Translations under genes and position numbers: made by a program
NCBI GenBank assembly: GCA_900541905.1
Contig: UQLQ01000016.1
Span: 1 to 38,105, forward strand
Reading direction: 5' to 3'
Source: an uncultured Oscillospiraceae bacterium
Lineage (GTDB): Bacteria > Bacillota > Clostridia > Oscillospirales > Acutalibacteraceae
DNA: 38,105 nucleotides
Part shown: one piece after another, positions 7,688 through 15,344 of the stretch
Position numbering within the stretch: the first letter of the stretch is position 1
Layout of the letters: the number at the start of each line of letters is the position of its first letter
The notes under the pieces: model-generated
Database searches by the model: none
Seen by the model: the letters and a program-made list of their open reading frames with translations, nothing else
Told to the model about the DNA's origin: nothing

Positions 7688-8770
7688 GTGGTAACAGTCA
7701 GCTTATGTATGATTGTAAAGAACGAAGAAGACGTGCTGGCACGCTGTTTGGATTCGGTTAAAGATTTGGTGGATGAAATTATTATTGTAGATACAGGTTC
7801 TAAAGACCGCACGAAAGAAATTGCTCATACCTATACGGATAACGTATTTGATTTTGTATGGATAGATGATTTTGCGGCAGCCAGAAATTTTGCGTTTTCC
7901 AAAGCCAAATGTATGTATTGCATGTGGCTTGACGCAGATGATGTAATATTGCCCAAAGACCAAGAAGGATTTCAAAGATTAAAAGAGACATTGTCTCCCG
8001 AAACAGACATGGTTATGATGAAATATCATACTGCTTTTGACAGCAGCGGCAAGCCTACCTTTTCTTACTATAGAGAACGATTAATTGCCAATCATAAAGG
8101 CTATCAATGGGTTGGAGCTGTACATGAAATTATACCACCTGCAGGTAACATATATTACAATGATTCCGCAGCCGTATCTCATAAAAAATTACAAGTTCAA
8201 GATCCTGACCGCAATTTAAGAATATTTGAAAAGTTAATTGCGCAGGGAAACGTGTTAGACGCCAGACAACAGTTCTATTATGCACGAGAATTGTATTATC
8301 ATAATCAATTTGAAAAAGCAATTCAAGTATTTAACGCATTTTTACAAAGAGAAGATGCTTGGGTAGAAAATCAAATTGATGCATGTAAATATATATTTTA
8401 TTGTAAATGTCAGATGGGTCAAAAACAAGAAGCGCTTTACGCGTTATTTCAAAGCTTTGTTTATGATGAACCGCGTGCAGAAACTTGCTGCGAAATAGGA
8501 AACTATTTTATGGAGTGCAACGCATATCAAAGAGCGATATATTGGTATCAAACGGCGGCCAATACTGCACGAAGAGATACGGAAGGCGGTTTTATCCAAC
8601 CGGATTGTTATGATTATATTCCATACATGCAAATGTGTGTGTGCTATGACAAACTTGGAGATTACGATACAGCCAACTACTACAATGAAAAAGCAGGTGA
8701 CTGCAAACCAAATGATAAGGCATATTTGCTGAACAAACAGTATTTTCAAAAAAGATTTGAAGAATCGTAA
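7688..8770 (+). CDS. Family 2 glycosyltransferase with C-terminal TPR-like region
   Basis: A GT-A fold glycosyltransferase of about 360 residues. The N terminus SLCMIVKNEED is typical of the TPR-linked GT2 group that includes SunS. The nucleotide-sugar site is marked by IIIVDTGS (to residue 38) and the metal-binding D82-A-D84-D85 in MWLDADDV. From about residue 190 on it is helical with repeated tyrosines and alanines, consistent with TPR-like repeats that bind the acceptor. The GTG at 7688 lies seven bases after GGGAGG (7675-7680). The in-frame ATGs at 7637, 7673 and 7682 have poor or badly spaced sites. Acceptor and sugar cannot be told; no bacteriocin gene is adjacent. Confidence 0.8.
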   Translation: MVTVSLCMIVKNEEDVLARCLDSVKDLVDEIIIVDTGSKDRTKEIAHTYTDNVFDFVWIDDFAAARNFAFSKAKCMYCMWLDADDVILPKDQEGFQRLKETLSPETDMVMMKYHTAFDSSGKPTFSYYRERLIANHKGYQWVGAVHEIIPPAGNIYYNDSAAVSHKKLQVQDPDRNLRIFEKLIAQGNVLDARQQFYYARELYYHNQFEKAIQVFNAFLQREDAWVENQIDACKYIFYCKCQMGQKQEALYALFQSFVYDEPRAETCCEIGNYFMECNAYQRAIYWYQTAANTARRDTEGGFIQPDCYDYIPYMQMCVCYDKLGDYDTANYYNEKAGDCKPNDKAYLLNKQYFQKRFEES

Positions 8771-9217
8771 ACAAATGTTAAAATTATAAGGTATATCATA
8801 AAGAATAAAAGTGTTACCTTTGGAAGAAAAATATTTCAACTTTGCCTCGTTGCTGTATCTCTGATATAAACATTTATTTGAATGATTGGTTTTAAAAGAA
8901 CAGGCAGCTGTCTGCCAATGCAGACAGCTGCTTTATTTTGAAGCTGCCATATTTGTTTCGTGTCAAATTATGTTTATACTCATAAAAGAAGCATATTTGA
9001 AGACCATATAATTGATTGATAGGGATTATTTTGTGTTTTTTCCGATGTATTTACTACATTTACTATATTTTATTTCAATTATTTAACATCAGCCTATTTG
9101 GCGTGGCCCATTGATAAGATAATCGTTTGGTATTATAGTACGCTATGTATCTGAGAGTATCACTTCTTGTTTTATTGTTTTTCATAGACTTTACGAAAAT
9201 TGTAAAATTTTTTCACT
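8771..9217. other. Intergenic region between convergent genes
   Basis: 447 bases of AT-rich sequence between the glycosyltransferase and the CLC gene, which converge here. Apart from the hairpin at 8904-8931 I see no open frame with a ribosome binding site, no tRNA and no repeat. Confidence 0.6.
8904..8938. terminator. Terminator hairpin
   Basis: A perfect 12-bp stem (8904-8915 with 8920-8931) with a CAAT loop, followed by TTTATTTT. It lies between convergent genes and probably ends the glycosyltransferase transcript. Confidence 0.75.
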
Positions 9218-10450
9218 CTATTTTTTGAGCATGGTTTTTGCCTTTTGTAAGTAAATAGACTTATTTGCATTAAACACATAGGAAATGGTGCATACAATAA
9301 AGAAATACGGGATAGATTCAAATCCGAAAATTTCTCCTCCAATGATAATTGGAGCCAAAAAGGTATTTGTAGCGCCGCCGAATACAGCTGCGTAACCCAA
9401 TGCCGCCACAAATGGTACAGGAAGACCAAACAAACCTGCCATAGCTGCTCCAAGACTGGCTCCAATTGAAAACAAAGGTGTTACTTCGCCTCCTTGAAAT
9501 CCGGCTGAAAGGGTCACAATGGTTAATATAAATTTTAAAATCCAGTCCCAGCCATATATGGTTCCGTTGTGAAAAGATGCTTGAATCAAATTGGTGCCCA
9601 GACCGGAGTAACGGCCTTGATATAACAAGAGAAATAAAGCGCTTAATCCAACGCCAACCAGTGCAATACGGATGATAGGATTCTTTACTTTATCCGATAA
9701 AAAGCGTTTTACCAGCTTTAAACACCATGCAAACAGTCCTCCAACTACGCCAAAAATAAGACCCAGCAGGAGAAGTTGTGCAAGCAATATCCATGAGAAA
9801 GAGATATTTTCTGATAATATAAAAGTAAATTTGCTTAAACCCAATGCCTGAGATGTGGTACTCGCTGCAATTGATGCTGTAAATGCCGGAAGAAGCGCTT
9901 CAAACTTCATTTCTCCAATGACCAATACTTCCATTGCAAAGAAAACAGCTGCAATGGGCGTTCCGAATAATCCGGAAAAACCGGCAGCCATACCTGCTAC
10001 AAGAAAGATAGGTCCTGCATTTTTTATGGGCAAATGTCTGCCAATCCAATGAGAAAAAGTTGCACCAATTTGAACGGCAACACCTTCACGTCCCGCACTG
10101 CCGCCGAATAGGTGGGTAACCCATGTGCTTCCCACTACAAACGGAATCAATCTTAGAGGAATCTTTTCTTCATCACCATGTCCCACTTCAAATATCAGTG
10201 TCATTCCTTTACTGCTGGTTCCTCCAAACTTTTGATAGCAGAATGCAATTAAAATACCGGCAAGCGGCAAAGCGGGGATGAGATATAAAGGATACAGCTC
10301 TCTGATACCCGTTATTTCAAGCAGTATTTTTCCAAAAGCTGTATCCATAGCTCCGATGATAATTCCCACGGGGATTCCTATAAGGCCCAACAGAAGCTGC
10401 AGTGCAATGGGTTTGCCCATAGTTTGTATTTGTTTGATAAATTTTTGCAT
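9218..10450 (-). CDS. CLC-F-type fluoride/proton antiporter
   Basis: A 410-residue CLC membrane protein with about ten hydrophobic segments. Three landmarks point to the fluoride-exporting CLC-F clade rather than chloride CLCs: a Met83 in GGTSSKGM where chloride CLCs have the selectivity serine, the gating Glu122 in GREGVAVQIGA, and Val323-Thr324 in GGEVTPLFSIG instead of the pore tyrosine. All three lie four residues after the equivalents I recall for Enterococcus CLC-Eca (M79, E118, V319/T320). A fluoride riboswitch upstream agrees. It would expel F- using the proton gradient. The start at 10450 (MQKFIKQ) uses GGAGTGG; an ATG at 10465 overlaps that site and is unlikely. Confidence 0.85.
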   Translation of the reverse strand: MQKFIKQIQTMGKPIALQLLLGLIGIPVGIIIGAMDTAFGKILLEITGIRELYPLYLIPALPLAGILIAFCYQKFGGTSSKGMTLIFEVGHGDEEKIPLRLIPFVVGSTWVTHLFGGSAGREGVAVQIGATFSHWIGRHLPIKNAGPIFLVAGMAAGFSGLFGTPIAAVFFAMEVLVIGEMKFEALLPAFTASIAASTTSQALGLSKFTFILSENISFSWILLAQLLLLGLIFGVVGGLFAWCLKLVKRFLSDKVKNPIIRIALVGVGLSALFLLLYQGRYSGLGTNLIQASFHNGTIYGWDWILKFILTIVTLSAGFQGGEVTPLFSIGASLGAAMAGLFGLPVPFVAALGYAAVFGGATNTFLAPIIIGGEIFGFESIPYFFIVCTISYVFNANKSIYLQKAKTMLKK

Positions 10451-10580
10451 ATAAATCCACTCCATTCATCTTGTATCTTGGCTGTTATTTCCGTCTTGTG
10501 TTCATGATTTATAACAGTCAGATATGCTTTCAAGCCGTTTTTATACCGTTCTTTCCGCTTTAAAAAGGAAAAAAGTATTT

Positions 10581-10727
10581 TTATAAGGGAGGCGCACGCT
10601 CTATCTGTGGACATAAATCAGTGTAAATTAATCGTTGGCTATTTTCCAAATAATGTCGAAAGCATTTTTGTATCTTTTGAATAAATTTATCAATTAGGCA
10701 GAAATGATAGCGGTTGCTGCTTGCCAT
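10581..10727 (-). CDS. Possible small ORF in the fluoride-switch leader
   Basis: A 48-codon frame starting at ATG 10727 (MASSNRYHFCLIDKFIQKIQ...) with AAAGGGG nine bases upstream (10737-10743), directly downstream of the fluoride riboswitch terminator and 130 bases before the antiporter. It has no membrane segment, some basic and aromatic residues and three cysteines. I do not recognise it. It could be a small fluoride-induced protein, a leader peptide, a remnant of a former gene, or chance. Confidence 0.3.
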   Translation of the reverse strand: MASSNRYHFCLIDKFIQKIQKCFRHYLENSQRLIYTDLCPQIERAPPL

Positions 10728-10750
10728 TGTATTTGACCCCTTTCTTTTGC

Positions 10751-10788
10751 AAAAAAAAATGACTTCTGCATCAAATGCAGAAGTCATT
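10751..10788 (-). terminator. Fluoride-riboswitch terminator
   Basis: On the minus strand a perfect 14-bp hairpin (10775-10788 with 10758-10771, 3-base loop) is followed by nine U (A run 10751-10759). Its 5' arm contains the ACUUC stretch that the aptamer needs for its pseudoknot, so folding is mutually exclusive. Confidence 0.85.
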
Positions 10789-10836
10789 AGCTTTACTAAG
10801 CAGTTCCGGCAATGCCGAGGGAGAACTTCATTCCCT
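10770..10836 (-). ncRNA. Fluoride (crcB-type) riboswitch
   Basis: On the minus strand the RNA starts AGGGAAUGAAGUUCUCCCU: a 5-bp stem closing an AUGAAGUU loop, the same plan as the known fluoride aptamer. A second hairpin and the segment GCUAAUGACUUCU follow. The loop GAAGU can pair with ACUUC to make the pseudoknot. That same ACUUC stretch is the 5' arm of the terminator, so fluoride binding would favour read-through into the CLC-F gene. Confidence 0.85.
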
Positions 10837-10842
10837 GCCTAT

Positions 10843-10871
10843 ATTATATCGTTGTAAAATCGTTAAGTCAA
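10843..10871 (-). promoter_or_regulatory. Sigma-A promoter of the fluoride-switch operon
   Basis: Minus-strand TTGACT (10866-10871), 17 bases, and a perfect TATAAT (10843-10848). The predicted start near 10836 coincides with the first base of the riboswitch stem. Confidence 0.85.
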
Positions 10872-11297
10872 TAGATATTAGAAAGTTTGTTTTTTTATAA
10901 TATACATACATCACTTTATGATAATGGTTGAGATTATAATTTATGATTGAATCATGGCAGTAAGAAAATGTATCAGTGGACAGAATAGTTACGCAAAACA
11001 AAAATCAATTATACAGAAAAATGGCAGAAATGGATTGAGATAAATAGAAGGAGTTTATCATACTGATTTTCTTGAGTTAAAAAAATAAATGAACTCAATG
11101 AAATCAATTTTGTTTTTCTGTTAGAACATTGGAAGCAGACGGGGATTAGGTGTTGGAACAGATGATGTGATAACCGAGATAATTCGTTTTGTAAAGTATA
11201 GATATATGAAGGCATGAACGAATATCAGCAATAAATACAATGCAGTACTTTATATACGTTATACTATCATTTTATCTCAAATGATTCGTATTTTGCC
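10872..11297. other. Intergenic region upstream of the CLC-F promoter
   Basis: About 425 AT-rich bases between the CLC-F promoter and the end of the GH18 gene. The only structure noted is an imperfect inverted repeat near 11065-11106 (GATTTTCTTGAGTT facing AACTCAATGAAATC). No supported gene was seen. Confidence 0.5.
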
Positions 11298-12581
11298 TTA
11301 TTCCGTAATACGTTTGATGTGATATAAACTGTTTAGTACAGTCCAGCCCTGTTGATATGGCCGCATAATATTCCAATATCCTGCGCCTCGCAGTCCATAT
11401 TCGGGGATTAAAGCCAATTTGGCCTGAATACTGCGAGCGTCTTCAAACCATACGACATGTTCCCGACCTCTTTTATCGTAATAGTTGAAATAAGGTGCTT
11501 GTGCAGTTTCATCATATTGGATTTCAGCACCGTATTGAATTGCCAGTTTGATTGCTTCATCGTTAGAAATAGAGCGTGCCTTGTCGCCCTTTTCAAATGG
11601 CAGAGTCCAATCGTAGCCATAATTGGATATACCCATAAATATTTTTTCACGAGGAATTTCTGAAACAGCATAGTCTAACACTGCGCGTACATTTGGTAAA
11701 GGAGACACTGCCTGCGGCGGTCCGTATGTGTAGCCCCATTCATACGTCATAACAAATACGGCATTCGATGCAATGCCGATTTCTTTATACAAATGTCCTT
11801 CATATATGGTACCTCTTTGCATTGCCGAAATTTTGGGGGCAAGCGCAGTAATCACTTCATAGCCCAAAGGATTTAAACGGGAACGCAGATTGGAAATAAA
11901 TGCAGCATATTTTTCCGCATCCTGCTTGTTAATAAATTCAAAGTCAACGTCAAGTCCATAGTAACCTTTGTCATTCATATTTTCGATAATTTCATCAATT
12001 AATTTATCTTGTATGGTTTGATTGTTTAATACAATGGAAGCACGTACACTGTCAAAGTTGCCTTTTTCTGTTAAGGTGGAAAGGTGCATTAACGGGGCTG
12101 TATCATATTCTTTTGAAATGTCTATCATATGGTTATCATTCAGCATGACCAGACTGCCGCTTTGAGTTAATCCGTAAGTAAAAGGTGTTACATATGTTAA
12201 ATAAGGCAATGTTTTTCTCAGCAAATCATCTGAAATAGACGGTTCCCCATATCCGTTTACTTCAAAACTTCCAAGTTTTTCTTGGTCGTAAGTAATAACA
12301 AGCTGTTCCCCGGGCATAATGGTAGAACGTCCATTTAACTGGGGATTGTTTTGATAAAGAGAAATGACAGAAACTCCGTATTGTTTTGCAATGGTATATA
12401 AGGATTCTCCTTGCTTTACAGTATGAACCACCGTTGGAAATTGTACAACAATGGTTTGCCCGATTACCAATGTGCTGTTGTATTCAATTCCGTTGTCAAT
12501 TGCAAGACGATACGGAGAAACGCCGTATTCCTGCCCTATTTTATAAAGAGAATCTCCGGGTTCTACAACATGAATAATCAT
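11298..12581 (-). CDS. LysM-GH18 spore cortex hydrolase (YaaH/SleL type)
   Basis: A 427-residue protein with two N-terminal LysM modules (residues 2-48 and 51-97), the second beginning VHTVKQGESLYTIAKQYGVS, and a family 18 glycoside hydrolase domain (about 120-420). The GH18 catalytic motif is intact as GLDVDFE at 209-215, with Glu215 the acid. There is no signal peptide, as in Bacillus YaaH/SleL, which is deposited in the spore coat and acts as N-acetylglucosaminidase on cortex fragments during germination. The ATG at 12581 follows AAGGAG at seven bases. Spore role is inferred from family and from the nearby SplB. Confidence 0.88.
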   Translation of the reverse strand: MIIHVVEPGDSLYKIGQEYGVSPYRLAIDNGIEYNSTLVIGQTIVVQFPTVVHTVKQGESLYTIAKQYGVSVISLYQNNPQLNGRSTIMPGEQLVITYDQEKLGSFEVNGYGEPSISDDLLRKTLPYLTYVTPFTYGLTQSGSLVMLNDNHMIDISKEYDTAPLMHLSTLTEKGNFDSVRASIVLNNQTIQDKLIDEIIENMNDKGYYGLDVDFEFINKQDAEKYAAFISNLRSRLNPLGYEVITALAPKISAMQRGTIYEGHLYKEIGIASNAVFVMTYEWGYTYGPPQAVSPLPNVRAVLDYAVSEIPREKIFMGISNYGYDWTLPFEKGDKARSISNDEAIKLAIQYGAEIQYDETAQAPYFNYYDKRGREHVVWFEDARSIQAKLALIPEYGLRGAGYWNIMRPYQQGWTVLNSLYHIKRITE

Positions 12582-12883
12582 AGTATAACTCCTTATCTGA
12601 ACATGAATCGTTTATTTCTTTTATCACATCATATGAAAGTGCTGTTTGGAATGTGCAGAGATTACTTTAATATTTAAATTCTTGTTAAATTTAGGAGAAA
12701 TGATTGAAAAGTGATAATTAAATATAAAAAAGCTGCTTTATATTTTATAAAAGCTTGTGTTTCCGCATTGCTATTTCAATGTGTGTATTATATAATGAAT
12801 AAATATAAAAGTTTTGGCTGTATCAGTAAGTTACAGTTGTACACCCGTTATCAAGTTGGTATAACAGGAGGAAGGAACTATTT
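12582..12883. other. Divergent intergenic region
   Basis: About 300 bases between the divergent GH18 and murT transcripts. It contains an imperfect hairpin around 12729-12755 (AAGCT...TTATA/TATAA...AGCTT) and the murT promoter. I could not pick a clear minus-strand promoter for the GH18 gene; a sporulation sigma factor would not be obvious by eye. Confidence 0.45.
12768..12796 (+). promoter_or_regulatory. Putative promoter of murT-gatD
   Basis: TTGCTA at 12768-12773, 17 bases, TATAAT at 12791-12796. The strong ribosome binding site AGGAGGAAGGA follows at 12867-12877. Confidence 0.6.
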
Positions 12884-12934
12884 ATGAGAAAAATGCTCGC
12901 AATCGGTGCGACAAAATTTTTAATATGGCTTTGA
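12884..12934 (+). other. Detached 5' end of murT in another frame
   Basis: ATG 12884 has the best ribosome binding site here (AGGAGG) and encodes MRKMLAIGATKFLIWL before TGA at 12932-12934. This hydrophobic start is what MurT homologues carry before the ligase core. Restoring one T in the CTTTG run at 12929-12933 would give ...IWLLTSNEQG and join it to the long frame. It is either a frameshift mutation, an assembly error, or a leader coupled to reinitiation at ATG 12925. Confidence 0.6.
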
Positions 12935-14217
12935 CAAGCAATGAACAGGGTTCTTCTACTCCGGGCAAAATTGGGCTGAAAATTTATCCGAATTTACTTA
13001 AGGATTTGGCTGCCCAAGTGCGCGAAGATATTTTTGTGGTTTGCGGTACCAACGGAAAGACGACTACCAATAACCTTTTATGTGAAGCACTTCGCTCTGA
13101 AGGCAAAAAAGTTGTATGCAACAGTGCAGGCGCCAATATGTTGTACGGTATTGTAACTGCATTTGCAGATTCTGCCAGTATTAGCGGCAAGCTAAACGCA
13201 GACTGTGCTTGCATTGAGATTGACGAAGCTTCTGCGCGCAGAGCATTTCCCCACTTTAAACCGAATTACATGGTATTGACCAATTTATTTCGTGATCAGC
13301 TGGACCGTTACGGCGAAATTGATATTACAATGGATGTGCTTAAAGAGGCTTTGGCAATGTCACCAAATACAAAGTTAATTGTAAACGGCGATGATCCTTT
13401 GTCTGTAGCGTTGGCAAAACAGAGTGGAAATTCATTTGTTACCTTTGGTGTGGATGAACAAGTAATCGATGCCAAACATGCGGCAAAGGAAACAAAAGAG
13501 GGACGCTTCTGCCAAATATGCGGCGCTGAATTACAATATGATTATTATCATTACAGTCAATTGGGAAAATATCACTGTCCCAAATGTGATTTTGCAAGAC
13601 CAAAATTGGATTACGCTGTCACTAATGTGCATTTGGACAGAGGTATTTCTTTACGCATGGAAGGCAGACAATTCCGCATTAAAAGTCATGGATTTTATAA
13701 TGTATATAATATCCTTGCCGCTTATGCGGCAGCAAGAACCGCAGGTTTTTATCTGGAACGGTTTGACCAAGTATTGCGCAAACATAAAACGCAAAACGGA
13801 CGTATGGAACTGTTTGATATTGGCGGAAGACATGTGGTTTTAAATCTTGCAAAGAATCCGGCCGGTTTCAATCAGAATATTTCCGCTGTTTTGGAGGATA
13901 AATCTCCGAAAGATTTAATTGTAGTCATTAACGATAAAGCACAGGACGGCAAAGATATTTCTTGGTTGTGGGATGTTGACTTTGAGCGTTTTCATGATGC
14001 GCGCGTTCAAACCTTTATTGCAAGCGGCATTCGTGCTTTGGATATGCAGCTGCGGTTTAAATATGCAGATATTCCATCAAAAGTGGAAGAAGATGTGACA
14101 AAGGCAATTGAACGCCTGGTTACGGAAGGAACAGGCAATTTGTACGTATTATGCAACTATACTGCATTATATAATACCCATCTTATCCTCAAGAAATTGG
14201 AGGAAGGGAAAGTATGA
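12925..14217 (+). CDS. murT: Lipid II isoglutaminyl synthase subunit MurT
   Basis: A 430-residue Mur-ligase-like protein. The ATP loop GTNGKTTT lies at residues 41-48. A zinc-ribbon insertion with CQIC and CPKC follows in the middle domain, then a C-terminal DUF1727-type domain. With GatD it amidates the alpha-carboxyl of D-glutamate in lipid II stem peptides. The listed start has no ribosome binding site. The natural start is probably ATG 12884, but its frame is off by one base, so the first roughly 15 residues are lost or need frameshifting. The catalytic core is intact. It ends overlapping gatD by four bases. Confidence 0.85.
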   Translation: MALTSNEQGSSTPGKIGLKIYPNLLKDLAAQVREDIFVVCGTNGKTTTNNLLCEALRSEGKKVVCNSAGANMLYGIVTAFADSASISGKLNADCACIEIDEASARRAFPHFKPNYMVLTNLFRDQLDRYGEIDITMDVLKEALAMSPNTKLIVNGDDPLSVALAKQSGNSFVTFGVDEQVIDAKHAAKETKEGRFCQICGAELQYDYYHYSQLGKYHCPKCDFARPKLDYAVTNVHLDRGISLRMEGRQFRIKSHGFYNVYNILAAYAAARTAGFYLERFDQVLRKHKTQNGRMELFDIGGRHVVLNLAKNPAGFNQNISAVLEDKSPKDLIVVINDKAQDGKDISWLWDVDFERFHDARVQTFIASGIRALDMQLRFKYADIPSKVEEDVTKAIERLVTEGTGNLYVLCNYTALYNTHLILKKLEEGKV

Positions 14218-14936
14218 AACTGACAATAGGGCATTTGTATCCGGAATTATTGAATCTTTATGGAGACCGCGGCAATATTATTTGCATGGTACAACGTCTG
14301 AAATGGCGCGGTATTGACGCGGAAGTCAAAGAGTTTGATTTGAATGATAAAATAGACTTTTCCAAATTGGACATTGTATTGCTTGGCGGCGGCTCGGACC
14401 GAGAACAATTGCTTGTATGCAATCGATTAAAAAGAATTAAGAAGGACTTTATTGATTATGTAGAGCAAGGTGGCGTTGTATTGGCAATTTGCGGCGGTTA
14501 TCAGCTGCTTGGCAATTACTATAAAATGGGAGATGAAACCATAGAAGGATTGGGTGTGGTAAACATTCATACCGAACGTGGAGACAGTCGATTAATCAGT
14601 AATATTGTATTGCAAAGCGATTTGTTCCCGCTGCCTATCGTTGGCTTTGAGAATCACGGAGGCAGAACGTTTATTGAGGATTATCAGTCTCTTGGAAAAG
14701 TGTTAAGCGGACATGGAAACAATGATAAAGATAAAGGTGAAGGCATTGTATATAAAAATGTAATCGGCACTTATCTTCATGGTCCTTTGCTTCCTAAGAA
14801 TCCTCATTTATGTGATTATTTGCTGCAAACAGCATTAAATAGACGTTTTGGTAAAGTAGATTTACCTGAATTGGATGATAAAGATGAATTGGCGGCGAAT
14901 CATTATATCGTAAAACGATTTGCACAGTCTGAATAA
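14214..14936 (+). CDS. gatD: Lipid II isoglutaminyl synthase glutaminase subunit GatD
   Basis: A 240-residue class I glutamine amidotransferase-like protein. The nucleophile Cys93 sits in LAICGGYQLLG and the catalytic His189 in GTYLHGPLLPKNP, close to Cys94/His189 recalled for Staphylococcus aureus GatD. It releases ammonia from glutamine and passes it to MurT for lipid II amidation at the inner membrane face. Translation is coupled to murT through an ATGA overlap. A hairpin follows the stop at 14942-14980. Confidence 0.92.
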   Translation: MKLTIGHLYPELLNLYGDRGNIICMVQRLKWRGIDAEVKEFDLNDKIDFSKLDIVLLGGGSDREQLLVCNRLKRIKKDFIDYVEQGGVVLAICGGYQLLGNYYKMGDETIEGLGVVNIHTERGDSRLISNIVLQSDLFPLPIVGFENHGGRTFIEDYQSLGKVLSGHGNNDKDKGEGIVYKNVIGTYLHGPLLPKNPHLCDYLLQTALNRRFGKVDLPELDDKDELAANHYIVKRFAQSE

Positions 14937-14941
14937 TCATA

Positions 14942-14980
14942 AAACAATCCTTGGATATGTATTATATCCGAGGATTGTTT
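14942..14980 (+). terminator. Terminator-like hairpin after gatD
   Basis: A 17-bp stem (14942-14958 with 14964-14980, one G-T pair) whose 3' arm ends in TTT; the T run is short. It is five bases past the gatD stop. Confidence 0.6.
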
Positions 14981-15280
14981 CGCGTAATTAGTGTTTGTTT
15001 GGTAAAATCATCTTTAGAGTTTTTCGTATTATGCAGTACGTATGAATGATTTGCAAAGTGCTTCAATCCAAAAATGTTAGAATTTGACTGAATATTTTCT
15101 CAAACATCTATTCATTGACTCGTTTTTGTTGTTAAACTTTTTTATTAGAAAAATCCCTTTAGATTGAAATATCTAAAGGGATTTTTGCGTGATAAAAACC
15201 TAGTAATTTGTATGATATGTTACATTTTTGGACAAATATTTATCATAAATCACAAAAATAAGAATTGTTATTATTTTTTA
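14981..15280. other. Intergenic region with an isolated hairpin
   Basis: No supported gene. A perfect 14-bp stem at 15151-15164/15171-15184 followed by T residues looks like a terminator, yet no gene lies just before it. It could end a small untranslated RNA or be read from either strand. Confidence 0.45.
15151..15186 (+). terminator. Isolated terminator hairpin
   Basis: AAATCCCTTTAGAT pairs perfectly with ATCTAAAGGGATTT across a 6-base loop and runs into T residues. It is 215 bases downstream of gatD and 160 bases before the next gene. Confidence 0.65.
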
Positions 15281-15310
15281 ATAGACATGTCTATGTATTA
15301 AGTGTATAAT
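15281..15310 (+). promoter_or_regulatory. Promoter overlapped by a 14-bp palindrome
   Basis: TAGACA (15282-15287), 17 bases, TATAAT (15305-15310). The -35 is buried in the perfect palindrome ATAGACATGTCTAT (15281-15294), an arrangement expected for a repressor operator. The regulator is unknown. Confidence 0.6.
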
Positions 15311-15344
15311 AAAAATATCCAGAAAGACGAGGAGGAATGGCACT

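Noticed and set aside
7637..8770. Sublancin-like glycopeptide cluster, because the glycosyltransferase resembles SunS
   Set aside because: No bacteriocin precursor, ABC exporter or thiol oxidase gene is adjacent, and the similarity is only to the broad TPR-linked GT2 group.
10378..10614. 78-codon minus-strand frame overlapping the CLC-F start
   Set aside because: It runs into the antiporter gene in another frame, lacks a ribosome binding site and shows no family pattern.
11009..11215. 68-codon minus-strand frame in the gap before the CLC-F promoter
   Set aside because: No ribosome binding site or recognisable motif, and low-complexity composition expected of AT-rich noncoding DNA.
12911..12934. 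Classical programmed -1 frameshift site in murT
   Set aside because: The zero-frame codons AAA TTT TTA do not form an X XXY YYZ heptamer and no downstream stimulator is obvious, so a simple indel is preferred.
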